NCBI RefSeq assembly: GCF_900155575.1
Contig: NZ_LT706966.1
Location: forward strand, 1,719,679 to 1,770,758
Direction of reading: 5' to 3'
DNA: 51,080 bases
From: Actinotignum timonense
GTDB taxonomy: Bacteria > Actinomycetota > Actinomycetes > Actinomycetales > Actinomycetaceae
Part shown: piece after piece, positions 26,476 to 35,340 of the stretch
How the letters are laid out: the number at the start of each line of letters is the position of its first letter
Numbering within the stretch: position 1 is the stretch's first letter
Made by a program: the position numbers and the translations under genes
The notes under the pieces: generated by a model
Seen by the model: the letters and a program-made list of their open reading frames with translations, nothing else
Told to the model about the DNA's origin: nothing
Databases searched by the model: none

Positions 26476-27771
26476 TTACCCGGCAGTGAAGTCCTCGCGG
26501 CGGCGGCCGGTGTATTGGATTGCGATGCGGTCCTCCGGGCGGGCGTCAACAAGGTAAATCACTGCCAGGAATAGCCATTCCAGGGGTTTCATGGCGATCC
26601 ATACAGCGTCCGCCGCCAAGCGGCTGCGGACGAGTCGCGAGAGTGGGAAGCCATAACGGTTATAGACACTGCGGATTGCCCGATGCGCTTTCGGGGCCTT
26701 TTCTTCCAGGACCTGTTCAAATGCATTCGCGATGAGGAGCTGGCGGTTCACGGTGATGCGATGCCCGCCGCGTACGCCATCCCGGATCGGTTTGACTATC
26801 GCCGGGTGACCGCCGGCTGCCACGGTGCATAAATAGTGCTCGTCGTAGTAGGTATTGGGAGGGGAGATTCGCTGCGAAAGGGTCCAATCGCTTGTTTCCG
26901 TGAAGGCTTTGATGGCGGCGTTTGGTTCTTGGCCGAAAAGCACCAGAATAAGGAGGAAGATTCCCAGCACGGGTACCAGGCCAAGCAGGGCGAGGAGCGG
27001 CCAGTTTCGAGCTCGGGAAAGAATCTTTTCCAGGTAGGCGAGCACTCCCGATCCGGCCGCCTGAACCGCTTGTGGTGCTTGGTGCGCTTGGGAATGAAAT
27101 TCGTGGATTTTCATGATGATCGTTTTTGCGGAGATCAGCAGCACCGCCGTGACCGGCAACAACAGGATGAGATTCTCCGGACCGCCAGGCCGGAATGTCT
27201 GAATAGTCCACGCGATAACAATGGCGTTGCCAAGATAGATGCACGAAAAGCAGAGAACCGTGAGAAGCGGTGGAATCTCGCTGAGCGGCTTGAGCCGCAC
27301 GTAGAGGAAAGCTGCCGAGCAGACAATGCACAGCACCAGTAGAAATGGCTGAAAACCCGTGCGGATAGGCGTATGCGTCTGGTCGTTGACGAGCTGCACC
27401 GACCAGTCGGCATAAAAGACCACGCTGTATCTCATAGAGATGAGGGCCAGATGGAAACTAAGCGCTAAGAAGATTGTCCAAACATCATGCGCTGCCTCCA
27501 TAACCGGCAGCGGCTTCCCCCGTATTGCGATGATCAGCGCGATCACCTGGTAACACGTGAGGATAATCGGGTAGGTGGTGACCCAGGGGAAAATAGCGAG
27601 GACGATCAATGAAAAAATGAATTCCTCTGGGCTAGATGAATATCGTGAACTGGTGAACACAGCGTGGATAACACGTAAAATGAACCAGGCGTAGACAATC
27701 ACATAGGCAAGAAAAATCTGCGTGAGGTAGGGGTGCCGGATCACGAAACTTCGTTTGCGCGCCTCTGGCAT
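26476..27771 (-). CDS. Polytopic membrane protein, probably DUF6688-like
   Basis: Function unknown. The 431-residue protein has about seven hydrophobic segments in its first two thirds (for example YLTQIFLAYVIVYAWFIL, then FIFSLIVLAIFPWVTTY and WPLLALLGLVPVLGIFLL). A conserved-looking soluble tail follows: HYLCTVAAGGHPAIVKP, a GVRGGHRITVNRQLLIANAFEQ stretch, then YNRYGFPLSRLVRS and MKPLEWLFLAVIYLVDARPEDRIAIQYTG. This tail resembles what I remember of DUF6688 proteins of Firmicutes, which would be unusual here; I cannot verify it. ATG at 27771 follows the strong ribosome site GGTGAGGAGGATCCAC; the frame's long upstream extension is cysteine-tryptophan-rich and not real. It lies 58 bases after azlD. 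Confidence 0.75.
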   Translation of the reverse strand: MPEARKRSFVIRHPYLTQIFLAYVIVYAWFILRVIHAVFTSSRYSSSPEEFIFSLIVLAIFPWVTTYPIILTCYQVIALIIAIRGKPLPVMEAAHDVWTIFLALSFHLALISMRYSVVFYADWSVQLVNDQTHTPIRTGFQPFLLVLCIVCSAAFLYVRLKPLSEIPPLLTVLCFSCIYLGNAIVIAWTIQTFRPGGPENLILLLPVTAVLLISAKTIIMKIHEFHSQAHQAPQAVQAAGSGVLAYLEKILSRARNWPLLALLGLVPVLGIFLLILVLFGQEPNAAIKAFTETSDWTLSQRISPPNTYYDEHYLCTVAAGGHPAIVKPIRDGVRGGHRITVNRQLLIANAFEQVLEEKAPKAHRAIRSVYNRYGFPLSRLVRSRLAADAVWIAMKPLEWLFLAVIYLVDARPEDRIAIQYTGRRREDFTAG

Positions 27772-27829
27772 GTGGATCCTCCTCACCAGTTGTCGCTCGC
27801 CTCCGGTGGCGCAAGCGTCACACCAGATT

Positions 27830-28150
27830 CTAGATCGCGAGCAGGCCGATGTAGGTAAGGGTGCCGGCGGCCAGGGAAACGAGCATGCGGCGCCCGGAAA
27901 GCTCGTGGGCCAGGATCGTGACCGCGCTGGCCACGCCCACGCGCAGCACAGATTCAGCAGACACCGGAAGCACTTCGTTGCGGACCATTGCCAGCGCCAA
28001 AATGACCAGCACCCCCACCGGGAGCCAGGCCGATAATGCTCGCACCAGGCGCGAGCGGCGCAGTGGATGCAAAATAAGGAACGGCACCCCGCGCAGGCAC
28101 AGCATGAGAGCCAGAGAACCCAGCAGCACAGCAAGGAGATAGCCGGTCAT
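27830..28150 (-). CDS. azlD: AzlD family branched-chain amino acid transport subunit
   Basis: Small membrane partner of AzlC. Together they export branched-chain amino acids (related to BrnFE). The 106-residue protein has four hydrophobic stretches and the family-typical CLRGVPFLILHPLRRSRLVRALSAWLPVGVLVIL-like region (shown here as CLRGVPFLILHP and SAWLPVGVLVIL). It starts on the last base of the azlC stop (TAATG), so the two are made together. Confidence 0.88.
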   Translation of the reverse strand: MTGYLLAVLLGSLALMLCLRGVPFLILHPLRRSRLVRALSAWLPVGVLVILALAMVRNEVLPVSAESVLRVGVASAVTILAHELSGRRMLVSLAAGTLTYIGLLAI

Positions 28151-28887
28151 TACAGCTCACCTTCCTCACCTGATGCGCCACGTGGGGAACGTGCGGCGTC
28201 GTCGTTCTTCTTAAAACGAGTGCGCACCACGAAACGCACCACTAAGAACAGCGCGAAAAGACTCATCGCGACGGGCAGCAGGGCGCTCGGCGCACATAGC
28301 TGTGCCAGCACAAACGCGAGGCCCGCGCCGAGCACGCCGGGAATATCGCGGCGCGCGTGGAACGCGTCCAGGGCGAGCACGATAAAAAGGGCGACGAGCG
28401 CGAAATTGACGCCGCGAATCTGGCCGGGAAGGAACCCACCAATCGCCACTCCCAGGAGCCCGCCGCCAACCCAGCACGCTTGGAGTACTGCTTGGAGGGA
28501 GACCAGCCGGCGTTGATTCCAGACGCCGGGATGCGAGGTGGTGATCGCGTAGGTTTCGTCGGTGAGGGAGTAGACACAATACATGCGGGCAAGCGGGTGG
28601 GTGAGCTGCGCGATGGGGTACGAAAACGCGTAAAAAACGTGACGCACGTTCACGAAAAAGATGGTGAGGAGAATCGTGAGGACCGGTGCGTGCGCACTAA
28701 TAAGGGCGACGGCGAGCAGCTCGGCCGAACCGGAATAAATAAAGAAGGATAGCGCGGGAGCAAGCCACCACGGTTGGCCGTACTGGATAACAAGAAGTCC
28801 GAAGGCCATGCCCAGGGGGATCATCCCCAGGCCGGCGCCCGCGGCCATCTGTGCTCCGAAGCGGACATCTGATACGTGGGAAGGCAT
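28150..28887 (-). CDS. azlC: AzlC family branched-chain amino acid permease
   Basis: Larger subunit of the AzlCD exporter, with six or more membrane segments. Diagnostic stretches are PLGMAFGLLVIQYGQPWW, FFIYSGSAELLAVALI, FVNVRHVFYAFS and SLTDETYAITTSHP, which are characteristic of AzlC. ATG at 28887 gives 245 residues and aligns with the usual start; a further upstream ATG at 28956 would add 23 unrelated residues. It is divergent from the MhuD-like gene, with 117 bases between them that probably hold both promoters. No regulator of the Lrp type is adjacent. Confidence 0.88.
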   Translation of the reverse strand: MPSHVSDVRFGAQMAAGAGLGMIPLGMAFGLLVIQYGQPWWLAPALSFFIYSGSAELLAVALISAHAPVLTILLTIFFVNVRHVFYAFSYPIAQLTHPLARMYCVYSLTDETYAITTSHPGVWNQRRLVSLQAVLQACWVGGGLLGVAIGGFLPGQIRGVNFALVALFIVLALDAFHARRDIPGVLGAGLAFVLAQLCAPSALLPVAMSLFALFLVVRFVVRTRFKKNDDAARSPRGASGEEGEL

Positions 28888-29004
28888 GCGCCCTATTGTG
28901 GCACCGGCGGGGGAGCGGAGGGCGAAGTTTCCACCATGCGGAGCATGGGGCGCCAAGAGAGTTACTATGGTGCACGTCCCATTGTTCTAGGTGAAGGAGC
29001 CTCC

Positions 29005-29646
29005 ATGACCGTCGTGAAAATCAATGCTATTTCTGTTCCAGAGGGTGCTGGCGAGCACTTCGAAGCGCGTTTTGCGGCGCGCGAAGGTGCCGTAGATCAG
29101 CGGCCCGGTTTCCTGTCCTTCCGGTTGCTGCGCCCGCTGGAAGAAGGGGAGCGCTACCTGGTGGTCACCGAATGGGAATCCGAGGAGGATTTCACCGCGT
29201 GGCGCACCGATCCGGCCGCGCATCCGCGCAAAATGGATGCTGCCCGCCAGGCACCCGATAACGCGCACTTGGGGGCGCAGCTGCTCGAATTTGAGGTGGT
29301 CAACCTTCCCGAAGTCGAGCACGGGGAAACCCCGCAGGCAGGCTTTGTTTCTATCGTGGCGCTATCTTTCCTCCCCGGAATGGAGAAGGTTATTGAGCAG
29401 CGTTTCGCGGCGCGCAAGGCGGCCGTGGATGCGGCGCCCGGATTCTCCTTCTTCGAGCTGTGGCGCCCGGTGAGCGGGGTGGAAGACTACTACGTAGTGA
29501 CCGGCTGGGATGCACAGGAATCTTACGACGCCTGGGCTGAGGCTCGGGAACGCGCTCCGCATAACACCGCGGATCAGCCCAAGAACCGGGGCCTGGATGT
29601 GACCCTGCACGGGTACGCGGTGGTGCAGCAGAGCATCAAGCGGTAG
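29005..29646 (+). CDS. Two-domain MhuD-like heme-degrading monooxygenase
   Basis: The first 105 residues closely resemble mycobacterial MhuD: they open with VVKINAI, containing the catalytic asparagine N7, and keep R22, the GFLSFRLLRP segment and W66. The heme-ligand histidine (H75 in MhuD) is probably H73 in DPAAHPRK, with a small insertion after it. A second ferredoxin-like ABM domain (about residues 112-213) is fused behind. It keeps the tryptophan (YDAWAEA) but has valine where the catalytic asparagine should be (FVSIVAL). MhuD normally is a single-domain homodimer, so this could be an internal pseudo-dimer that releases iron from heme. ATG at 29005 follows GTGAAGGAGC. Confidence 0.85.
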   Translation: MTVVKINAISVPEGAGEHFEARFAAREGAVDQRPGFLSFRLLRPLEEGERYLVVTEWESEEDFTAWRTDPAAHPRKMDAARQAPDNAHLGAQLLEFEVVNLPEVEHGETPQAGFVSIVALSFLPGMEKVIEQRFAARKAAVDAAPGFSFFELWRPVSGVEDYYVVTGWDAQESYDAWAEARERAPHNTADQPKNRGLDVTLHGYAVVQQSIKR

Positions 29647-29991
29647 GTGCAGAATGCCGGGCTGAGGTGCGGCGTGAGGCGCGGCTACGGAAACGCAAGC
29701 CATCCTTGCGAATCCGTTCCTCACGAATCCGTTGTGGAATCGCGCCAATTTCGCGGCCTGGTTGTGGAAGATTAGCCGATATGTGAGGAGAAATAAAGAC
29801 AAAGATTATAAGTTATTCTGATTGAGAAGTGAATGACATTATGCGCCCTGTCGCTTTGATCACTTAAGTGTGGTGTGGCTAATGTGGTGTCTAGAGAGTG
29901 CTGTGCTGCGCCTTCAACGGCTCTGCCACCACGGCTGACACCACCAGGCCGGCACCCATGGCGCTTTCCGCCAAGTTTTAAGGATCAACTC
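29647..29991. other. 345-base spacer before the membrane protein gene
   Basis: The first half holds a short direct repeat CGAATCCGTT (two copies near 29707-29735). The AT-rich block at about 29780-29870 (AAGATTATAAGTTATTC, and TTGATCACTTAAGTG) is the likely promoter region of the next gene, but no exact -35/-10 pair stands out. No gene was seen. Confidence 0.5.
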
Positions 29992-31221
29992 ATGACAGAA
30001 CATACAACTACGCCCGGAGGGGCAACTCCCGAGCGCGATTACCCTGAAGCAACGACGGCGCATACCCGCGCGGATCGCGAACGAGTTACCGCACGTCCGG
30101 TAGATGCCCGGGTGGCTTCGGCCGAGCAGTACTCGGCCGAGGATGCGAAGCCGGGATGGCGTTCCACTTTCCTGGGCGCTGATACCCCGGGCCGAGCCAC
30201 CAATATGTCCTGGGGCTCCGTTTTCGCCGGTGTTGCCGTCGCGATCGCCACTCTGGTGGTCTTCAGCTTCCTCGGCGCGGCGATTGGCCTGGGCACTTTT
30301 GATCCGGCCTCCAGCAATCCCGGCGAAGGTTTCGGCTTCGGTATGGGGCTGTGGGCGGTGTGCTCCATTGTGATCGCCCTCGGTCTAGGCGGTTACGTGA
30401 CGGGCGCGCTGGCCGTCAAAGGCGGGCTGCTGCACGGCCTGACCACCTGGGCCACCACGATTATTGTGGCCACCGTTGCGGTGTGGCTGGGTATTTCCGC
30501 CGCGCTGGGAGCTGTTGGTTCAGCCATCGGCTCGGTGGGTAACGCCGCAGGTAGCGCGGTAGGCGGAGTGGCGCAGGCCTCCGGGAATGCCGTTTCGGAG
30601 GCGGCCAGCGCTATTTCCGATAACCTTGATGTTCAGTGGGATAGCGTGGAAGCCCAAACGGAGAAGATCCTTGCCGATACCGGTGAGGAAACACTCCAGC
30701 CTGATTACCTGCGCGGCCAGGTGGACGGTGCCACGGACGATATCAGTGCAGCGGCCAAGGACCTCGTGGTCAATCCGGAGAATTACGAAACGATCCTTTC
30801 TGATCTGGGCGATTCACTCCAGCAGCGAGTTGATTCCGTGACGAAGGATATTGACCGTGATGCGGTGGCTAAGTCCGTTGCTGCCAATACGGACCTGAAT
30901 GAGGATGAAGCTCGTAAGGCCGTGGACAACGCGGTAGAAGCGTACAACCAGGCGCAGGTCAAGGCTGAGCAAGCTCTTAATAACGCGGAAAAGACCCTCC
31001 AAGATGTGCAGGCTCAGGCCAAGGACCTGGTTGCGGAAGGCCGCGAGGTTGCTCAAGACGTCACCGATACCGGTTCCACCGTTGCTATCTGGGCCTTTGT
31101 GGGCCTACTGCTCTCCGCGATTCTCACCGCTTTTGCGGGTGTGTGGGGCTCGCGCGCGGTGGTTGGCCGCAATGATGCCGGTGCGGTGCGCCGCGATGCG
31201 GATGCTACGCGCAGGAAGTAG
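29992..31221 (+). CDS. Membrane protein with a long helical loop, function unknown
   Basis: The 409-residue protein has a polar N-terminus of about 75 residues, then SWGSVFAGVAVAIATLVVFS, a second segment MGLWAVCSIVIALGLGGYV, a third THWATTIIVATVAVWL-like segment, and a fourth near the C-terminus (VAIWAFVGLLLSAILTAFAG). Between the third and fourth lie about 180 residues that begin with alanine-glycine-serine repeats and continue as a charged helical, probably coiled-coil region (EAYNQAQVKAEQALNNAEKT). The opening SWGS-FAG motif is found in envelope proteins annotated as PhnA-like or YrzE-like, of unknown role. ATG at 29992 is preceded only by AAGGATCAACTC. A terminator follows. Confidence 0.75.
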   Translation: MTEHTTTPGGATPERDYPEATTAHTRADRERVTARPVDARVASAEQYSAEDAKPGWRSTFLGADTPGRATNMSWGSVFAGVAVAIATLVVFSFLGAAIGLGTFDPASSNPGEGFGFGMGLWAVCSIVIALGLGGYVTGALAVKGGLLHGLTTWATTIIVATVAVWLGISAALGAVGSAIGSVGNAAGSAVGGVAQASGNAVSEAASAISDNLDVQWDSVEAQTEKILADTGEETLQPDYLRGQVDGATDDISAAAKDLVVNPENYETILSDLGDSLQQRVDSVTKDIDRDAVAKSVAANTDLNEDEARKAVDNAVEAYNQAQVKAEQALNNAEKTLQDVQAQAKDLVAEGREVAQDVTDTGSTVAIWAFVGLLLSAILTAFAGVWGSRAVVGRNDAGAVRRDADATRRK

Positions 31222-31333
31222 GCGTGCGGCGCATATCGCACGTGGCATGGAATAAATAGCCGCACGCTTGAGGCCCTCGCTAACACGTCGCGCAGCGATG
31301 TGACCGGCCAACGGCTGGAGAGAGCTAAGTATT

Positions 31334-31382
31334 GGGCCGGGTCAGGTACCGAAATTCAGGTACGTGGCCCGGCCCGTTATTT
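31334..31382 (+). terminator. Terminator of the membrane protein gene
   Basis: GGGCCGGG (31334-31341) pairs with CCCGGCCC (31368-31375), with an inner GTACC/GGTAC stem, and is followed by GTTATTTTA. Confidence 0.8.
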
Positions 31383-31424
31383 TACGGAATAATTAGCCGA
31401 GTTTCCTGAAGAAAGCAAACTAAG

Positions 31425-31454
31425 GGGCGGGTACCGCTTTCTCGGTACCCGCCC
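31425..31454 (-). terminator. Terminator of tetR
   Basis: A perfect 12-base-pair stem, GGGCGGGTACCG (31425-31436) with CGGTACCCGCCC (31443-31454), around CTTTCT. On the minus strand it is followed by CTTAGTTT. It lies about 75 bases beyond the tetR stop. Confidence 0.75.
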
Positions 31455-31527
31455 GTGTACAGATTGGGTTGGTGCGCGGTAGCTGCGTCGTCGTTCCGGC
31501 ATCGCGCCACCGCGCAAAAAGCCGCGC

Positions 31528-32145
31528 CTAGCGCTCCCGGTCTTCCAGATATCGAAGCAGCACTGCTTCGTATCCGTCCAGCGCGCCCTCGGGATCCTCC
31601 GCCGCCTTCTCAAGGAAGGGGATCAGATCGGGCCCGGTTTTCTCCATGACGTTCAGACGATCCGGATTCATGTAACGGAAAGCCTTTTCCATAATATGGC
31701 GGAGAATAGTCTGACCGATTGCCGCATAAGAGAAAGCCACCGACTTATGATGCGAGAAACCGCCATCTTCGAGAGCCCGGGAAAGCCCCTGGAGCTGGCG
31801 GGCGAAATGCACCGTCAGCTTCGGGTTGCACAGGAGAACCTCGCCCAGCCCGTTGTAATCATCCAGGGTGCGCCGCAGATTGGCATCTGCCTGCTCGATG
31901 GCATCGTGCCAATCGGTGCCCGCGTGCACAATAGGTGTTTCATCGGCAGCGCGCCGAATGACTGCCTCAACGATGTCCTGACGGCCATCGTAAAGGCGGT
32001 ACACCGCGGGGGTCGCGACCCCGATCTTGCCTGCAATATCACTCATAGTGAAGGTAAAGACGCCAACCTCCTTCGCTGCGCGAATAACATCGTCAGCGTT
32101 GAAGCGTTGCTTCCTACCCACTCTTCTTCTATATGTTCGTTCCAC
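31528..32145 (-). CDS. TetR family transcriptional regulator
   Basis: A 205-residue regulator with an N-terminal helix-turn-helix (FTFTMSDIAGKIGVATPAVYRLYDGRQDIVEAVIRR shown here in parts: MSDIAGKIGVATPAVYRLY) and an unrecognised ligand domain. The start at GTG 32145 has no ribosome site; TACACT lies 11 bases upstream, so the transcript may be leaderless, or a GTG eight codons in may be used. It is isolated, between a convergent hairpin and ppc, so its targets cannot be read from context. Confidence 0.85.
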   Translation of the reverse strand: MERTYRRRVGRKQRFNADDVIRAAKEVGVFTFTMSDIAGKIGVATPAVYRLYDGRQDIVEAVIRRAADETPIVHAGTDWHDAIEQADANLRRTLDDYNGLGEVLLCNPKLTVHFARQLQGLSRALEDGGFSHHKSVAFSYAAIGQTILRHIMEKAFRYMNPDRLNVMEKTGPDLIPFLEKAAEDPEGALDGYEAVLLRYLEDRER

Positions 32146-32227
32146 GGTTTCAGTTTAGTGTAAAAATAAGTCCAGTGTCGCCCGAAACACAGGTTTTTTC
32201 TTAATAAAAGCCACAGAAAGTAAAAAT

Positions 32228-32265
32228 GAGGCTCAGCACCGGCGCCTTTGCCGGTCCCGAGCCTC
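32228..32265 (-). terminator. Terminator of ppc
   Basis: GAGGCTC (32228-32234) pairs with GAGCCTC (32259-32265) and ACCGGC (32238-32243) with GCCGGT (32250-32255), separated by a 3x3 internal loop. Read on the minus strand it is followed by ATTTTTAC, a proper U run, 48 bases after the ppc stop. Confidence 0.85.
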
Positions 32266-32312
32266 CTCCGCGCGGTGAGATCGCCGCACGCTTTATACGG
32301 TTCTCATAACGT

Positions 32313-35141
32313 TTATCCCGTATTCTTCATTCCAGCAGAAATGCCGTTAATCGTGGTGAGCAGGGCACGCTGCTCATCGGCCGATTGCGCCTTGCCGGAA
32401 AGCCCATCAACAGCGGCCGCATTCGCGCGCACCCGCGCCAGCAGCGCCACCTGAAGGTAATGAATCGGTTTGAGATATTGGTCACGAATACGCAAGGTGC
32501 GCTGGAGAACCGGCTGGGTATCCAGAAGATCGTCCTCGGCCAGCAGTGCTTCAAGCTCGCGTACCGTCAGCTCGTATTCTTCGCGAATCTCCGCGTAGAT
32601 ATGGTGGAGTCGCTCGGGCACCAGGGTGCGCACATAATGCCCGGCAATATCCATATCAGTTTTCGCCAGAGTCATTTCAATATTGGACATCGTGGTGCGG
32701 AAGAACTGCCAGCTGCGCACCATCTTCTTGAGGTCCTCACCGTACCCGGCTTCACGCGCGGCCCGCAGCCCGGAACCGGCACCGAACCAACCGGGCACAA
32801 TCTGGCGAGATTGAGTCCAGCCGAACACCCAGGGAATAGCCCGCAAGCCATCCAAACCCTTTTCCGAGGTGGTGCGCTTGGAGGGGCGCGAACCGATATT
32901 GAGATCACCTAGCAATTCCACCGGGGTGGAGGTCACGAAGTATTCGGGCAGATCTGGATCATCGGCGAGCACCCGATAGCGCTGGTAAGCCGCCCCGCTG
33001 AGGAAGTCCATGACTTCGTCATAGCGGCTGAGCGATACATTGCTATTACGCGGTTCGCGGTGCAGGGCGGAAGCTTCCATGACCGCGGCCAGGGTGAGGG
33101 AGAGGTTCTCCCGCGCGAGGGCCGGCAGGGTGTACTTATCGGAAATAACCTCGCCCTGTTCGGTGAACTTAATTTCGCCATCCAGAACGCCGTAGGGCTG
33201 CGACAAAATCGCATCGTAGGTGGGCCCGCCCCCGCGCCCCACGGAACCGCCACGGCCGTGGAAAAGTCGCAGGGTCACGCCGTGCCGAGCGGCGACATCG
33301 CGCAACTGGCGCTGCGCCTGGTGGATCTCCCACTGGGAAGTCACCACACCCGCATCCTTATTGGAATCCGAGTAGCCCAGCATAACTTCCTGGCGGTTAC
33401 CCCGCAGCCGCACAATTTCCCGATAGGAAGGATCGGAGAGCAGGGTATCGAGGATCTCCCCGGCCCGGCGCAGCTCCGGCACTTCTTCCAGCAGCGGAGC
33501 AAATCCCAGATCGGCACGCTTCTCCGCGCTCTCCAGATCAATAATCCCCGCTTCGCGGGCCAGCAGCGCCACGGAGAGGATGTCATCGGGGCCGTGGGTC
33601 ATGGAGACCAGATACGTGGTAATGGCATCCGTCCCGTAAATCTTATGGGCCTGGCGAATCGCCCGGAACACCTCGAAAGTCTTTTGCGAACTCTCCGTCA
33701 GCGGCGAATCATCAGTGTTGATCAACGCGGGTGCCAGCGGACGCGCGGAGGCCAGTTCCCGCCCCAGTAGCGCGGTGCGTTCCTCGCGGCTGAGCGTGGC
33801 GTAATCCGCCTCCAGCCCCCCGAAACGATTAAATAATTCGCTCAGCAGCTCAAAATGTTTCTCGGAGTGCTCACGCACATCCAAAATGACCAGCCCCAGG
33901 CCCATCCCGTGAATAATCTGCTGGGCGGTGGCGAGCAGCCCGTCGGCCACCCGTTCCGCGCCGTGGCGGCGCAGCGCATCGCGCAGCAACTGGAATTCTT
34001 CTTGAATTTCCGTTCCGGTGGCGTAGTCATGGCCGGGAATATGCTCCGCGCCGGTGGTGATGCGGGCCTTCGTATTATTGAGTTTCGAGCGAATGGCGCC
34101 CAGCTTGAGCCGGTAGGGTTCTTCCGCGTAGAGCGCCCGCGAATCTTCATCCACGAGGTCCGGGAAGCGGAAGTCCTCTTCCAGGGAGGCCAGCAGTGCG
34201 GCGTCGTCGCCCGAAAGACGCGAGGAAATCGACAAGCTGAGCATCGCGCGGTTCACGAACCACACGGCAATATCGATAGCGGTGCTGGACTGGAGCCGCA
34301 ACACATCGGCCGTGACATCCGCGGTGACGTACGGGTTTCCGTCGCGATCCCCACCGATCCAGGAACCGAAACGGATCGGGACTGCGTCTTCGGGCAGGTG
34401 GGCGCCGTAACGTTCCAGTTCGTCGCGGAAATCCGTGATGACATCGGGAAGGGTATCCGTGTAGAGACTGCGCAGGTACCACATGACATTGCGGGCCTCG
34501 TCCAGGGGAGTGGGCTGCACGCGGCGCAATTCGTCCGTGAGCCAGATGCTCTCCATCACCGAGGCGAGTTCGCGATCCTGGCGGGCGCGTTCCTCGCTAC
34601 CTTCTTCCGTTTCCGTTTCCACAATTTCGGAGACGCGGCGCAGCTTGGTCAGCACGGCGCGCCGTTGCGCTTCGGTGGGGTGAGCGGTAAAAACGAGGCG
34701 AATATCCAGCGAATCGACGGTTTTTTGCAGGCCCTCCAGCCCGACCGCGTCATAAATACGGGAAATCGCGCGCGGAACCCAGGATTCAGCCGGATCCTTA
34801 TCACCAATAACCTTGATACGGAACGTTTGTTCCGCCGCGTTGGCGAGCAGGAAGTATTCCGCGAAGGCACGCGTGAGAATAATAGCGGTATCCGTGGACA
34901 TATTATCGAGGGAGCGCTGCACTTCCGAGGCGGCCGTTTCCGAATCGAGATCGCGCGCCGCCGCCCGGACTTTCTCAATGAGATCGAGGGTTTCTTCCCC
35001 GTGCTGCTGGGCAATTTCCTGACCGAGCATCGTGCTCAGGCGCCGCACAACCGCGCGCAGCGGTGCATCGAAATCTTCGGGGGAGCGGGCCGTGGTGCGG
35101 TCAACGGAGTCGTGGAGCTGAATATCTTGGTCGTGGCTCAC
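32313..35141 (-). CDS. ppc: Phosphoenolpyruvate carboxylase
   Basis: Carboxylates PEP to oxaloacetate to refill the TCA cycle. Catalytic motifs are present: VFTAHPTEAQRR with the key histidine, GGDRDGNPYVT, MLGYSDSNKDAG, FHGRGGSVGRGGGP, and the C-terminus ends in KNTG, a slight variant of the usual QNTG. Length is 942 residues. The start is GTG at 35141, with AAGGAGAGG about 12 bases upstream, a rather long spacing. It is transcribed alone, divergent from the SorC-type regulator, and has its own terminator. Confidence 0.97.
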   Translation of the reverse strand: MSHDQDIQLHDSVDRTTARSPEDFDAPLRAVVRRLSTMLGQEIAQQHGEETLDLIEKVRAAARDLDSETAASEVQRSLDNMSTDTAIILTRAFAEYFLLANAAEQTFRIKVIGDKDPAESWVPRAISRIYDAVGLEGLQKTVDSLDIRLVFTAHPTEAQRRAVLTKLRRVSEIVETETEEGSEERARQDRELASVMESIWLTDELRRVQPTPLDEARNVMWYLRSLYTDTLPDVITDFRDELERYGAHLPEDAVPIRFGSWIGGDRDGNPYVTADVTADVLRLQSSTAIDIAVWFVNRAMLSLSISSRLSGDDAALLASLEEDFRFPDLVDEDSRALYAEEPYRLKLGAIRSKLNNTKARITTGAEHIPGHDYATGTEIQEEFQLLRDALRRHGAERVADGLLATAQQIIHGMGLGLVILDVREHSEKHFELLSELFNRFGGLEADYATLSREERTALLGRELASARPLAPALINTDDSPLTESSQKTFEVFRAIRQAHKIYGTDAITTYLVSMTHGPDDILSVALLAREAGIIDLESAEKRADLGFAPLLEEVPELRRAGEILDTLLSDPSYREIVRLRGNRQEVMLGYSDSNKDAGVVTSQWEIHQAQRQLRDVAARHGVTLRLFHGRGGSVGRGGGPTYDAILSQPYGVLDGEIKFTEQGEVISDKYTLPALARENLSLTLAAVMEASALHREPRNSNVSLSRYDEVMDFLSGAAYQRYRVLADDPDLPEYFVTSTPVELLGDLNIGSRPSKRTTSEKGLDGLRAIPWVFGWTQSRQIVPGWFGAGSGLRAAREAGYGEDLKKMVRSWQFFRTTMSNIEMTLAKTDMDIAGHYVRTLVPERLHHIYAEIREEYELTVRELEALLAEDDLLDTQPVLQRTLRIRDQYLKPIHYLQVALLARVRANAAAVDGLSGKAQSADEQRALLTTINGISAGMKNTG

Positions 35142-35303
35142 TAGATCTACTCGCCTCTCCTTGGGGATCTCACCGTCGCGGTATCGGCCGATGCACAGCT
35201 GTGGCGCGTGCCGGTGCCGATGCCGCTTTCCATCCTAACGCTAAGGCCGCGCCCGGGTGTAATCACAGGTCCCGGGTGGAACGACGCCGCGGCACCTGCG
35301 TTG

Positions 35304-35340
35304 TTACGTGCGCGCGGAGGCTCGCTTACACTTGCGATGA
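35304..35340 (+). promoter_or_regulatory. Candidate promoter giving a leaderless deoR transcript
   Basis: TACACT at 35327-35332 is a good -10 box, and a weak TTACGT lies 17 bases upstream. The next base expected as transcription start falls on or beside the ATG at 35340, and there is no ribosome site before it. Confidence 0.45.

Larger units (their letters stand above)
31222..31527. other. 306-base convergent spacer
   Basis: Two strong hairpins (31334-31375 and 31425-31454) separate the plus-strand membrane protein gene from the minus-strand tetR gene. Nothing else is recognised. Confidence 0.65.

Noticed and set aside
27772-28134. N-terminal extension of the large membrane protein through azlD
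   Set aside because: The extra 120 residues are cysteine- and tryptophan-rich shadow sequence of azlD. A strong ribosome site before ATG 27771 marks the real start.
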